Below, piece by piece: positions 8,360-16,623 of a stretch of 64,000 bases of DNA. The notes below the pieces were generated by a model, which was given only the letters and a program-made list of their open reading frames with translations, made no database searches and was not told where the DNA came from. Source of the stretch: Ideonella sp. (GTDB taxonomy: Bacteria; Pseudomonadota; Gammaproteobacteria; Burkholderiales; Burkholderiaceae_C); contig JADKIA010000008.1 in NCBI GenBank assembly GCA_016721465.1, forward strand, positions 62,001 to 126,000, given 5' to 3'. Made by a program: the position numbers and the translations under genes. Within the stretch, counting starts at the first letter, position 1; each line of letters begins with the position of its first letter.

Positions 8360-10375
8360 TCAAAACCGGTAGCTCACGCGCGCCGCAATGCTGCGGCCGT
8401 CCTGCTCAAGCGCGTTCTGCCAGTTGGAATCGGCAGCGGGCTGCGAGTAGCGCTTGTCGAACAGGTTGCTGATGTTCAGCGACAGCTCCAGTCCTTTGGC
8501 CAACGCCTCGGTGCTCAGGTGCAGGTTCGACACGGCGTAGCCACCGAGCCGGGTGCCATCGAGGCTCAGGCGCCGGCTGTCGCGGCGCAGTTCATATCCG
8601 GCGCGCAGGCCAGCCCAAGGCAGCGGGGCCGACAGGTTGAGCTTGGCCAGCAGCTTGGGCGAGTTGGGCAACCCGCCGCCGCCCGCGTAGGCCACGTCCT
8701 GAAACGACATGCTGCCGCGCAGCCGTGCGCCCAGGCCCCAAGTCTTGTCGGCCGACAGTTCGAGCCCGCGTGCCTTGACGGTCTGGCCCGACTGGTACTG
8801 CGTCAGGCCACTGACGGCATCGATGCCCAGCACGACGATGTCGTGCATGGTCCACTGGTAGACCGTGCCGCGCAGGTTCAGGTCGGTGCCCACGCGGTGG
8901 TCGGCCACCAGCTCCATGGTGTCGATGCGTTCGCCTTTGAGCGCCGGGTTGGCCACCTGGGAGTAGGTATCGTCGTAGTCGCGTTCATAGGCGTTCGGCG
9001 CCCGGTGCGCGCGCCCGTAGAGCGCCTTCAACGTCGTGCCCGGCGACGCCTGCCAGATCAGCGCCGCGCGCGGGCTGGTGCTGGTGCCGGTGGTCTTGTT
9101 GCGATCGGCGCGCAAGCCGAGCGTGGCGCTCAGGGCCGGCGTGATGCGCCATTCGTCCTGCAGGTACAGGCCGATGCGGTGGCCCGAGCCGGGAATGCGC
9201 ACGTCGTTGGCCGGGTCGGTGCGGTCCAGCAGCGCTTGGTCCGTGCGCAGGTTGTTCTGCGCCTCCAGGCCCAGCATCAGCTTGTGGTCGGCCACTGCGG
9301 TCGACAGCAGGCGCAATTCGGTGCCTTGCCAGTCGCCCTGTGCCGGCGAGGCCGTCCAGCTGCCGCTGTAGACAAACGCCGAGTCGTAGCGGTAGCGGCC
9401 GGCGAACATCCGACCCGACAGCTCCAGCGTGTCGCTGGCGAAGCTGCTCTTGAAATGAATTTGCGCCAGGGTGTAGGCGTCGCGGTTGAACTGGCCAGGC
9501 ACCAGCGGGTCGCTGAAGAACGCAGCGGTGGGGTCAGACTTCCTGCGGTCGCCGTGCACGAAGTCGAACGACCAAGCGCTTCTGGCTACGCGCCCGAAGA
9601 TTTGGGTCAGCCGTTCGCCGTCCAGGCCGACCGCCCGCCCTGCTACGCCGGCTGTGCCGAAGTCCATGTTGTGGTCGCTGCCCCGCGCGCGCAGGACCGA
9701 GGCCGAAACCAACATGTCGATGCCATTGTCGAGCTTGCTGCCCCAACTTGCGCGCCCGTCGCGCAGGCGCTGCGGCTGCTGTGTGGCCAGCGCCAGTTCC
9801 GTGCCGCCCACATCGTCGCCGATGCGGGTGATCACGTTGACTACACCGAACATCGCGTTCTGGCCGTACACCGCGCCGCCTGGTCCGGGAATGAACTCGA
9901 TGCGCTCGACCAGGTCCAGGTCGAGCGGGAATTCGCGGCCCGCAGGCCCGCCGTCATAGACGGGGTCGTTGACGCGGTTGCCGTTGATGGTGATCAACAG
10001 CCGTGCGGTCAGGTCGCCGGGCAGGCCAAAGCCGCGCGTGCCGAGGTAGGTGTACTGGCGGTCGTAGGTGGTGTGCACTCCGGGCAGGCTGGCCAACGCC
10101 TGGGCCAGCGTGCGCCAGCCGAAGGCCTTGATCTCGCCGCGCGTGACAACGCTCACGGCGGCGGCCACCTCGCTCTGTTTCTGCTCGTATTTGGAGGCGC
10201 CCACGACGGTGAGCTCCATCAGGCTTTCCAGGCTCAACGAGGTCAGATCGGCGGGCTGTGCGGCGTGGGCCGGGTAGACGGCCGCCAGCGCGGCGCCAAA
10301 CAGCAACGGCCGCAACACGCGAACCGCGGCGAGTGAGCCCAACGGGCATTCACAGCGTGGGAGTCCTTGGTTCAT
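8360..10375 (-). CDS. TonB-dependent outer membrane receptor, CirA-like (copy 2, first gene of operon)
   Basis: About 671 residues. The signal peptide (LRPLLFGAALAAVYPAHA) is followed by LTSLSLESLMELTVVGASKYEQKQ, a plug domain (SLPGVHTTYDRQYTYLGTRGFGLPGD, ERIEFIPGPGGAVYGQNAMFGVVNVIT), and a barrel with a terminal SYRF. It is a tandem paralogue of the downstream receptor, differing mainly in extracellular loops, as expected if the pair recognises related ligands. The start ATG 10375 was chosen because the signal peptide follows it directly; the longer frame adds a non-signal leader. It opens the operon that continues with the second receptor and the YfiR/kinase/c-di-GMP genes. No TonB, ExbB or ExbD gene is in the window. 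No cobalamin riboswitch was seen upstream. Confidence 0.92.
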   Translation of the reverse strand: MNQGLPRCECPLGSLAAVRVLRPLLFGAALAAVYPAHAAQPADLTSLSLESLMELTVVGASKYEQKQSEVAAAVSVVTRGEIKAFGWRTLAQALASLPGVHTTYDRQYTYLGTRGFGLPGDLTARLLITINGNRVNDPVYDGGPAGREFPLDLDLVERIEFIPGPGGAVYGQNAMFGVVNVITRIGDDVGGTELALATQQPQRLRDGRASWGSKLDNGIDMLVSASVLRARGSDHNMDFGTAGVAGRAVGLDGERLTQIFGRVARSAWSFDFVHGDRRKSDPTAAFFSDPLVPGQFNRDAYTLAQIHFKSSFASDTLELSGRMFAGRYRYDSAFVYSGSWTASPAQGDWQGTELRLLSTAVADHKLMLGLEAQNNLRTDQALLDRTDPANDVRIPGSGHRIGLYLQDEWRITPALSATLGLRADRNKTTGTSTSPRAALIWQASPGTTLKALYGRAHRAPNAYERDYDDTYSQVANPALKGERIDTMELVADHRVGTDLNLRGTVYQWTMHDIVVLGIDAVSGLTQYQSGQTVKARGLELSADKTWGLGARLRGSMSFQDVAYAGGGGLPNSPKLLAKLNLSAPLPWAGLRAGYELRRDSRRLSLDGTRLGGYAVSNLHLSTEALAKGLELSLNISNLFDKRYSQPAADSNWQNALEQDGRSIAARVSYRF

Positions 10376-10931
10376 GGCGATCTGGTGCTTCGAATTGATG
10401 GGTTTTCGTGTTGGGACACCACTCGACGATGCCGGTCCGTCGTCTGGATATCGGCCGCTTGATCGGGCACTTGAACTGCACATCGACCGCTGGCCGCGGC
10501 CTGATCAACATCGGTCAATGGTCCGACATCGTTGGTGCAATCAGCAGCGCCGGCATCGACCCGCGCACCGGCGCGGTGCGGGTGGGCGAGGCGGTGAGCC
10601 AGGTGGACCAGGACACGCGCGTGGATGACGGCTTGCGGGCGACTCGAGTGTCTCTTTATGGCCGGTCTTTCGGGTTTTGACCGACGGCTGTCCACCCTCG
10701 GCTACCGGCTGCAATGGGTCGGTACCCGCCATAGACATGATGCCCATGATCGAAAGCAACCGATCGGCGGCCGACGCTCGGCCCGCGGCCCAAACGGCAG
10801 CACCTGGCCGTTCGCTTCCTTCTCGTACCCGCTCACCTGGTCCCCACCGCAATTCAATTGAGTGTGGGGCAGCCGAACCCATAATCGTCGCGCCCCCCCT
10901 GCCCGCACGACCTGTCGCCCTGGAGCCTACC
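10376..10931. other. Intergenic region between the receptor operon and the TPP enzyme gene
   Basis: This 556-base gap separates two divergent transcription units and must hold both promoters. The only coding candidate in it is the small plus-strand frame at 10429-10680. No convincing promoter boxes, riboswitch core or terminator hairpin were recognised. The part from 10681 to 10931 shows nothing that could be assigned. Confidence 0.5.
10429..10680 (+). CDS. Possible small protein of unknown function
   Basis: An 83-residue frame opening MPVRRLDIGRLIGHLNCTS and ending VSLYGRSFGF. It is not recognised. In its favour, codon third positions are mostly G or C, as in real genes of this window, and there is no larger gene on either strand over it. 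Against it, there is no evident Shine-Dalgarno sequence, membrane segment or export signal, and a minus-strand open frame covers the same bases. It could also be the tail of a gene whose front part has been lost. Confidence 0.3.
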   Translation: MPVRRLDIGRLIGHLNCTSTAGRGLINIGQWSDIVGAISSAGIDPRTGAVRVGEAVSQVDQDTRVDDGLRATRVSLYGRSFGF

Positions 10932-12548
10932 TTGACCCAAGCCAACCCCCTGCGCACCACCCCCCTGCGCACCGGCGCTGACCTGCTGTGCGAAACCCTG
11001 CTGGCCAACGGTGTGGACCACTGCTTTGCGAATCCTGGCACCTCGGAGATGCATTTCGTGGCCGCGCTCGACCGCCAGCCGGCGATGAAGTGCGTGCTGG
11101 GTCTGTTCGAGGGCGTGGTCACCGGGGCGGCCGACGGCTATGCGCGCATGGCCGACCGGCCCGCCTGCACGCTGCTGCACACCGGCCCCGGCCTGGCCAA
11201 CGGCCTGGCCAACCTGCACAACGCCAAGCGCGCCGGCACGCCGATGGTCAACGTGGTGGGTGACCACGCCACGCAGCACCTGGCCTTCGACGCGCCGCTC
11301 ACCTCGGACATCGAAGGCCTGGCCCGACCCATGTCGCACTGGATCGGCCGCAGCAGCAGCGCCGATGCCCTGGGCACGCTGGCGCAACAGGCGGTGCGCG
11401 AGGCCGGCACCGCGCCGGGCCGCATCGCCACGCTGATCCTCGCGGCCGATCACGCCTGGGGCAGCACAAGCGCGCCGCCGAGTGCCCCGCTGCCCGCCGT
11501 CGCGCTGAAGGCGCCGTCGCCAGAGGCCATCGCCCAGGCGGCGCGCGCATTGAAGCAACACGCCACCGACGCGTCCAACACCATGATCCTCGTCGGTGGC
11601 AGGGCGCTGCGCGACGAAGGCCTGGCCTTGGCCTCGCAGATCGCCGCGACCACCGGCGCGCGCCTGCTCGCGCCGCAGGCCAATGCCCGCGTGCAGCGTG
11701 GACTGGGCCGCGTGATGATCGATCGCGTGCCGTATGTGGTGGACGCGGCCCTGCAGAAGCTGGGCACGGTCAAGCGCCTGATCCTGATCGGCTCGAAGGC
11801 GCCCGTGGGTTTCTTCGGCTACCCAGGCAAGCCCAGCAGCATGCTGCCGCCGGACTGCGAAGTGATCTGCGCGGCACGGCCGGATGAAGACCTGATCGCC
11901 GCGTTGCGCCAGCTGGCCGATGCCGTGGGTGTGCCCGCCGAGTTGCAACACGGCACCGCACACGCCCCGCTGCTGGCCCAGACCCGCGAGCTGCCCTTGC
12001 CCAGCGGCGTGCTCAGCGCCAGCACCGTGGCGCAGAGCGTGGTGGCGCAGATGCCGGCACAGTCCATCATCGTGGACGAGAGCGTCAGCTCCGGCCGCGA
12101 TTTCTTTCCGCTCAGCTACCAGGCCGCGCCGCACGACTACCTGCAAATCACTGGCGGGGCCATCGGCATCGGCCTGCCGCTGGCCGCTGGGGCCGCATTG
12201 GCCGCGCCGCAGCGCCAGGTGATCACGCTGCAGGCCGACGGCAGCGCGATGTACACCGTGCAGGCCCTGTGGACGCAGGCGCGCGAGCGATTGAACGTGC
12301 TGACCATCATCTACGCCAACCGCCGCTACGCCATCCTGCGTGGCGAGCTGCAGCAGGTGGGCGCCGGCGAGCCAGGCGTCAATGCCCGCCGCATGCTCGA
12401 CCTCGACGATCCGGTGATCGACTGGGTTTCGCTGGCCAAGGGCATGGGCGTGGAGGCCGCTCGGGCCGACACCGCTGAAGCCTTCAACGACCTGTTGGCG
12501 GCCGCCCTCGGTCGTGCCGGGCCCTTTCTGATCGAAGCGGTGATCTGA
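10932..12548 (+). CDS. Thiamine diphosphate-dependent enzyme, acetolactate synthase / benzoylformate decarboxylase-like
   Basis: The product is 538 residues if the TTG at 10932 is used; the homologous part begins right there (LRTGADLLCETLLANGVDHCFANPGTSEM). The pyrimidine-binding domain carries the catalytic glutamate in LGLFEGVVTGAADGYARM, a middle domain follows, and the C-terminal domain has QADGSAMYTVQALWTQARE and IIYANRRYAIL, the diphosphate and magnesium-binding region. In most relatives that region starts with GDGS; ADGS is also common in this subgroup. Family members decarboxylate 2-keto acids; the exact substrate cannot be told from sequence. It is usually annotated as an IlvB-like large subunit, but no IlvN small subunit is next to it. 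nasT follows after 31 bases, so they may share a transcript, though a metabolic link to nitrate is not obvious. Confidence 0.85.
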   Translation: MTQANPLRTTPLRTGADLLCETLLANGVDHCFANPGTSEMHFVAALDRQPAMKCVLGLFEGVVTGAADGYARMADRPACTLLHTGPGLANGLANLHNAKRAGTPMVNVVGDHATQHLAFDAPLTSDIEGLARPMSHWIGRSSSADALGTLAQQAVREAGTAPGRIATLILAADHAWGSTSAPPSAPLPAVALKAPSPEAIAQAARALKQHATDASNTMILVGGRALRDEGLALASQIAATTGARLLAPQANARVQRGLGRVMIDRVPYVVDAALQKLGTVKRLILIGSKAPVGFFGYPGKPSSMLPPDCEVICAARPDEDLIAALRQLADAVGVPAELQHGTAHAPLLAQTRELPLPSGVLSASTVAQSVVAQMPAQSIIVDESVSSGRDFFPLSYQAAPHDYLQITGGAIGIGLPLAAGAALAAPQRQVITLQADGSAMYTVQALWTQARERLNVLTIIYANRRYAILRGELQQVGAGEPGVNARRMLDLDDPVIDWVSLAKGMGVEAARADTAEAFNDLLAAALGRAGPFLIEAVI

Positions 12549-12579
12549 GAGGCGGCACGGGTCTTGCACTGCCCAGGCA

Positions 12580-13221
12580 GTGACCCGGCGTCCAACCACC
12601 CCCACCACCGCACCGTCTGCAGCGCCCGACGCCCCGGCCTTGCGCGTGCTGCTGATCGACGACGGCGCGCACCGTTCGGCACTCATCCGCGATGAGCTCT
12701 CTCGCCAGGGTCACCTGGTGGTGGGCGTGGTGGACTCGGCGCTGCTGATCCACGATTGCGTGCTGCGCCTGCAACCCGACGTCGTGATCGTCGACAGCGA
12801 ATCGCCCTCGCGTGACACGCTGGAGCATCTGGCCACGGTGTCCGCCGATTGCCCGCGCCCCGTGGTGGTATTCAGCGAAGACCCGGCCCACGGGCCCATG
12901 CGCGAGGCCCTGCGCGCCGGCGTCAGCGCCTACGTGATCGCCGGGCTGCAGCCGCAGCGGCTGGTGCCGGTGCTTCAGGTGGCCATTGCCCGCTTCGAGC
13001 AGGATCGGGCGCTGCGCGAGCAGCTCGACCAGGCCCATGGGCAGCTGAGCGACCGCAAGCTGATCGAGCGCGCCAAGGGCATCCTGATGGACGAGGTGGG
13101 CCTCACCGAGGAGCAGGCCTTCCGTCAACTCAGAAAGTTGGCCATGGACCGCGGCCAGCGCCTGGCCCAGGTGGCCGAGCGCATCGTCGAAGCCCGCGAC
13201 CTGCTGCGCCCGCCCGGCTGA
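12580..13221 (+). CDS. nasT: ANTAR-domain response regulator NasT (nitrate/nitrite antiterminator)
   Basis: The protein has 213 residues. It has a degenerate receiver (about 20-135; LIDDGAHRS, PDVVIVDSESPSRD) and a C-terminal ANTAR RNA-binding domain (about 150-207; LIERAKGILMDEVGLTEEQAFRQLRKLAM). NasT proteins bind paired hairpins in the leader of nitrate assimilation transcripts and prevent termination. This fits its place just upstream of the nitrate operon, whose leader carries an intrinsic terminator. The start is GTG 12580. In characterised systems NasT is held inactive by NasS, a nitrate-binding NrtA relative. No separate nasS gene is in the window. Confidence 0.9.
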   Translation: MTRRPTTPTTAPSAAPDAPALRVLLIDDGAHRSALIRDELSRQGHLVVGVVDSALLIHDCVLRLQPDVVIVDSESPSRDTLEHLATVSADCPRPVVVFSEDPAHGPMREALRAGVSAYVIAGLQPQRLVPVLQVAIARFEQDRALREQLDQAHGQLSDRKLIERAKGILMDEVGLTEEQAFRQLRKLAMDRGQRLAQVAERIVEARDLLRPPG

Positions 13222-13334
13222 GCCCTGAGAGGCCATCGACAGGCCCGCGCCGACCGCCATGCTGCGGCGCACCACGGCGAGGCGTGCCGGCCCGTCCAGC
13301 GCCACACAACGGTGCAAAACCAGCCGAAGCGCGC

Positions 13335-13350
13335 TGGCACGCCACGTGCA
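13335..13350 (+). promoter_or_regulatory. Sigma-54-type (-24/-12) promoter candidate of the nitrate operon
   Basis: The 16 bases TGGCACGCCACGTGCA match the sigma-54 consensus TGGCACG-N4-TTGCA at every fixed position but one, with GG and GC ten bases apart as required. Transcription would start near 13360 and leave a leader of about 140 bases before nrtA. Nitrate assimilation operons are commonly NtrC/sigma-54 dependent. No convincing paired NtrC site was identified upstream. Confidence 0.6.
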
Positions 13351-13409
13351 TGTGTGACGCCAGGCACTGCACACAACGGCGTGGGCGGTGCAAGCGATTT
13401 CTTCGGGCA

Positions 13410-13472
13410 AAGGCGTCCGACTCGTGAGCCCCGCTGCATGCGGTGGGTGCGCACGGTCGAGGCGCCTTTTTT
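13410..13472 (+). terminator. Leader intrinsic terminator (NasT-controlled attenuator candidate)
   Basis: The left arm AAGGCGTCCGAC (13410-13421) pairs with GTCGAGGCGCCTT (13456-13468) with a small internal bulge, followed by a run of T to 13472. A second hairpin (CCCCGC/GCGG-T-GGG) lies in the loop. It sits 31 bases before nrtA, between the sigma-54-like promoter and the first structural gene, and after the ANTAR regulator gene. This is the layout of processive antitermination by NasT. Confidence 0.65.
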
Positions 13473-13502
13473 CATTTCCGTATTCGTTGGCAGGGAGCAC
13501 AC

Positions 13503-14756
13503 ATGTTCAAACGCGAGGGTCTGATGAGCGAAGAGCGCCGCACATTCATCCAGGGCACGGCCGTCATGGCCGCCACCGCGGCCGTGGGTGGCGCTGCGAG
13601 CCCCGGCGCCTGGGCAGCCGGCTCCGATGCGCCGGAGAAGAAGGAAGTGCGCATCGGCTTCATCCCGCTGACCGACTGCGCGTCGGTGGTGATGGCCTCG
13701 GTGATGAAGTTCGACGAGAAGTACGGTGTTCGGATCATCCCCACCAAGGAAGCCTCGTGGGCGGGGGTGCGCGACAAGCTCGTCAACGGCGAGCTGGACA
13801 TGGCGCATGTGCTGTACGGCCTGGTCTACGGCGTCCACCATGGTGTGGGTGGCCCGAAGAAAGACATGGCCGTGCTGATGAACCTGAACCACAACGGCCA
13901 GGCCATCACGCTGTCGAAGAAGCTCGCCGACAAGGGCGCCGTCGATGTCGCCTCGCTGGCCAAGGCGATGGCCGCCGAGAAGCGCGAATACACCTTCGCG
14001 CAGACCTTCCCCACCGGCACGCACGCGATGTGGCTGTACTACTGGCTGGCCTCGGGCGGCATCAACCCGATGAAAGACGCCAAGGTCATCACCGTGCCGC
14101 CGCCGCAGATGGTGGCCAACATGCGCGTGGGCAACATGGACGGCTTCTGCGTGGGCGAGCCCTGGAACCACCGCGCCATCATCGACGGCATCGGCATCAC
14201 CGCGGCCACCACGCAAGAGGTGTGGAAGGACCACCCCGAGAAGGTGCTGGGCACCACCGGCGAATTCGTCAAGAAGTACCCCAACACCGCGCGCGCCGTG
14301 ATCATGGCCGTGCTCGACGCCAGCCGCTGGATCGACGCCAGCCTGTCCAACAAGATGAAGATGGCCGAGGTGATCGCTGAGAAGTCCTACGTCAACACCA
14401 GCGTGGACGCGATCAACCAGCGCATCCTGGGCCGCTACCAGAACGGCCTGGGCAAGACCTGGGACGACCCCAACCACATGAAGTTCTTCAACGACGGCAC
14501 GGTGAACTACCCCTACCTGAGCGACGGCATGTGGTTCCTCACCCAGCACAAGCGCTGGGGCCTGCTGAAGGACCACCCCGACTACCTGGCCGTGGCCAAG
14601 GCGGTGAACCAGACCGAGCTCTACAAGCAGGCCGCGGCACAAGTGAAAGTCAACCTGCCCAAGAGCGACATGCGCTCGTCGAAGTTCATCGACGGCGTGG
14701 TCTGGGACGGCAAGGACCCGGCCAAGTACGCCGACGGCTTCAAGGTGAAGGCATGA
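13503..14756 (+). CDS. nrtA: Nitrate/nitrite ABC transporter substrate-binding protein
   Basis: The protein has 417 residues and is of the CmpA/NrtA type. It begins with a twin-arginine export signal (EERRTFIQGTAVMAATAAVGGAA), so it is probably exported folded. The conserved opening is VRIGFIPLTDCASVVMAS, followed by GVHHGVGGPKKDMAVLMNLNHNGQAI and VGEPWNHRAI, all typical of nitrate binders. The ATG at 13503 was chosen because GGGAG lies just upstream at the right distance; an earlier in-frame start would fall within the leader terminator. It is the first gene of the nitrate operon. The Tat signal argues that it is the transporter subunit rather than the cytoplasmic sensor NasS, which belongs to the same fold. 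Confidence 0.93.
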   Translation: MFKREGLMSEERRTFIQGTAVMAATAAVGGAASPGAWAAGSDAPEKKEVRIGFIPLTDCASVVMASVMKFDEKYGVRIIPTKEASWAGVRDKLVNGELDMAHVLYGLVYGVHHGVGGPKKDMAVLMNLNHNGQAITLSKKLADKGAVDVASLAKAMAAEKREYTFAQTFPTGTHAMWLYYWLASGGINPMKDAKVITVPPPQMVANMRVGNMDGFCVGEPWNHRAIIDGIGITAATTQEVWKDHPEKVLGTTGEFVKKYPNTARAVIMAVLDASRWIDASLSNKMKMAEVIAEKSYVNTSVDAINQRILGRYQNGLGKTWDDPNHMKFFNDGTVNYPYLSDGMWFLTQHKRWGLLKDHPDYLAVAKAVNQTELYKQAAAQVKVNLPKSDMRSSKFIDGVVWDGKDPAKYADGFKVKA

Positions 14757-14807
14757 CCCACCCCCAATGCGCCTTCGACGCCTCCCCCTCGAGGGGGCCG
14801 AGCCCAG
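14757..14807 (+). repeat. Dispersed GC-rich palindromic element (partial copy)
   Basis: This is a short copy of an element that recurs at 16624, 24381 and 56104. It contains the palindrome GCGCCTTCGACGCC and a CCCCCTCGAGGGGG hairpin. It fills the gap between nrtA and nrtB. Confidence 0.6.
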
Positions 14808-14835
14808 TTCCACCCGTTCCGCCCAGGAGATCCTC

Positions 14836-15756
14836 ATGGTGAGCGCCGTGTTCCATTCCCCCGCCGAGGCCGCGCTGGCCACCGAGCCCAAGGCACCGGC
14901 CAGGCCGGTGGCCGCTGCACAGCAACCCGCCAACGACGTGTCCGCATCGACGTCAGCGAAGGCCGATGGTGCCAAGCGCGACGCCTTCGACTGGCGCGCG
15001 CTCTTTGGCAAGGTGCTGCCGCCCATGGTCGGCCTGGCGCTGCTGATCGGCGTGTGGGCGCTGCTGACGCAAAAGGGCGGCGCATTCCCGACGCCGGCCG
15101 CCACCTTCGAGGCCGCCGTCAAGCTGTTCGCGCACCCGTTCTACCGCAACGGCCCGAACGACCAGGGCATCGGCTGGAACATCCTGAACTCGCTGGAACG
15201 CGTGGGCGTCGGTTTCGGCCTGGCCGCCGTGGTCGGCATCCCTTTGGGCTTCGTGATCGGGCGCTTCGAGCTGCTCAATCGCATGGTCTCGCCGCTGATC
15301 AGCCTGCTCAAGCCCGTGTCGCCACTGGCCTGGTTGCCCATCGGCCTGCTGGTGTTCAAGGCCGCCAACCCGGCCGCGATCTGGACCATCTTCATCTGCT
15401 CGATCTGGCCCATGGTGATCAACACCGCAGTGGGCGTGCAGCGCGTGCCGCAGGACTACCTGAACGTGGCCCGCGTGCTGAACCTGAGCGAATGGAAGAT
15501 CGCCACCCGCATCCTGCTGCCCGCGGTGATGCCCTACCTGCTGACCGGCGTGCGCCTGTCGGTGGGCACGGCCTGGCTGGTGATCGTGGCCGCCGAGATG
15601 CTGACCGGCGGCGTGGGCATCGGCTTCTGGGTCTGGGACGAGTGGAACAACCTCAACGTGGCCCACATCATCATCGCCATCTTCGTCATCGGCATCGTCG
15701 GGCTGCTGCTCGAATGGGTCTTGATGGCGGTGGCCAAGCGATTCGAATTCTCTTGA
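14836..15756 (+). CDS. nrtB: Nitrate ABC transporter permease
   Basis: The protein has 306 residues. An N-terminal alanine-rich cytoplasmic tail of about 60 residues precedes the first membrane helix (VLPPMVGLALLIGVWALL). The binding-protein-dependent transport domain follows, with about six helices and the EAA-type loop VPQDYLNVARVLNLSEWKIATRILLPAVMPYLLTG. Late segments AAEMLTGGVGIGFWVWDEWNNLN are typical of NrtB/SsuC/TauC permeases. AGGAGA lies six bases before ATG 14836. It forms the inner membrane channel for the NrtA-bound anion, with the ATPase encoded next. Confidence 0.93.
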   Translation: MVSAVFHSPAEAALATEPKAPARPVAAAQQPANDVSASTSAKADGAKRDAFDWRALFGKVLPPMVGLALLIGVWALLTQKGGAFPTPAATFEAAVKLFAHPFYRNGPNDQGIGWNILNSLERVGVGFGLAAVVGIPLGFVIGRFELLNRMVSPLISLLKPVSPLAWLPIGLLVFKAANPAAIWTIFICSIWPMVINTAVGVQRVPQDYLNVARVLNLSEWKIATRILLPAVMPYLLTGVRLSVGTAWLVIVAAEMLTGGVGIGFWVWDEWNNLNVAHIIIAIFVIGIVGLLLEWVLMAVAKRFEFS

Positions 15757-15772
15757 TCCACGGAGCCACCCC

Positions 15773-16621
15773 ATGAACGACCCAACGATCAGAATGAACG
15801 GCAAGGCGATGCTGCAGATCAGCGACGTCGGCATGACCTTCACCACCAAGCGCGGGCCGTTCACCGCGCTGCGCGAGATCAACCTGGACGTGGAGCGCGG
15901 TGAATTCGTCACGCTGATCGGCCATTCAGGCTGCGGCAAGTCCACGTTGCTGAACCTGGTGGCCGGACTGACCACGCCCACCAGCGGCGTGCTGCTGCTC
16001 GACGACCGCGAGCTGAAGGGCCCCGGCCCGGACCGCGGCGTGGTGTTCCAGAACCATTCGCTGCTGCCCTGGCTGAGCTGCACCGACAACGTGCACCTGG
16101 CGGTGGAACGCGTGTTCGGCGCCACAGAAAACAAGGCCCAGCTGCGCCAACGCTCGCTCGATGCGCTGGAGCTGGTGGGCCTGACGCACGCCAAGGACAA
16201 GCTGCCCGGCGAGATCTCCGGCGGCATGAAACAGCGCGTGGGCATCGCCCGTGCGCTGGCCATGAAGCCCAAGATGCTGCTGATGGACGAGCCCTTCGGT
16301 GCGCTGGACGCACTGACGCGCGCCAAGCTGCAGGACGAGCTGATGCGGATCGTCGCCGAGTCCAAGGATCAGGGCTCCACCGTCATGATGGTGACGCACG
16401 ACGTGGACGAGGCGGTGCTGCTGTCCGACCGCATCGTGATGCTCACCAATGGCCCCGCGGCCACCATCGGCGAAGTGTTGAAGGTGCCGCTGCCGCCGGT
16501 GCGGGAGAAGCTGCGCCACCGGCTGGAAATGGCCCACGACAGCGGCTACCTGCAGGCCCGCGAATCGGTGCTGGAGTTCCTGTACCGCAAGCAAGCCCAC
16601 GTCGAAGCCCAAGCGGCCTGA
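15773..16621 (+). CDS. nrtD: Nitrate ABC transporter ATP-binding protein
   Basis: The protein has 282 residues. Walker A is GHSGCGKST, the Q-loop is VVFQNHSLLPWLS, the ABC signature is EISGGMKQRVGIARAL, Walker B is KMLLMDEPFGALD, and the switch histidine is in MMVTHDVDEAVLLSD. There is no fused NrtA-like C-terminal domain, so it is the NrtD type rather than the cyanobacterial NrtC fusion. The gene follows nrtB after 16 bases. It energises nitrate/nitrite uptake. Confidence 0.92.
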   Translation: MNDPTIRMNGKAMLQISDVGMTFTTKRGPFTALREINLDVERGEFVTLIGHSGCGKSTLLNLVAGLTTPTSGVLLLDDRELKGPGPDRGVVFQNHSLLPWLSCTDNVHLAVERVFGATENKAQLRQRSLDALELVGLTHAKDKLPGEISGGMKQRVGIARALAMKPKMLLMDEPFGALDALTRAKLQDELMRIVAESKDQGSTVMMVTHDVDEAVLLSDRIVMLTNGPAATIGEVLKVPLPPVREKLRHRLEMAHDSGYLQARESVLEFLYRKQAHVEAQAA

Positions 16622-16623
16622 TA

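Noticed and set aside
10376..10700. Cobalamin riboswitch upstream of the TonB receptors
   Set aside because: I looked for the conserved core on the minus strand and did not find it.
13250..13330. NtrC binding sites upstream of the sigma-54-like promoter
   Set aside because: GCACCA and GGTGCA half-sites occur but do not pair with the right spacing, so no site is claimed.
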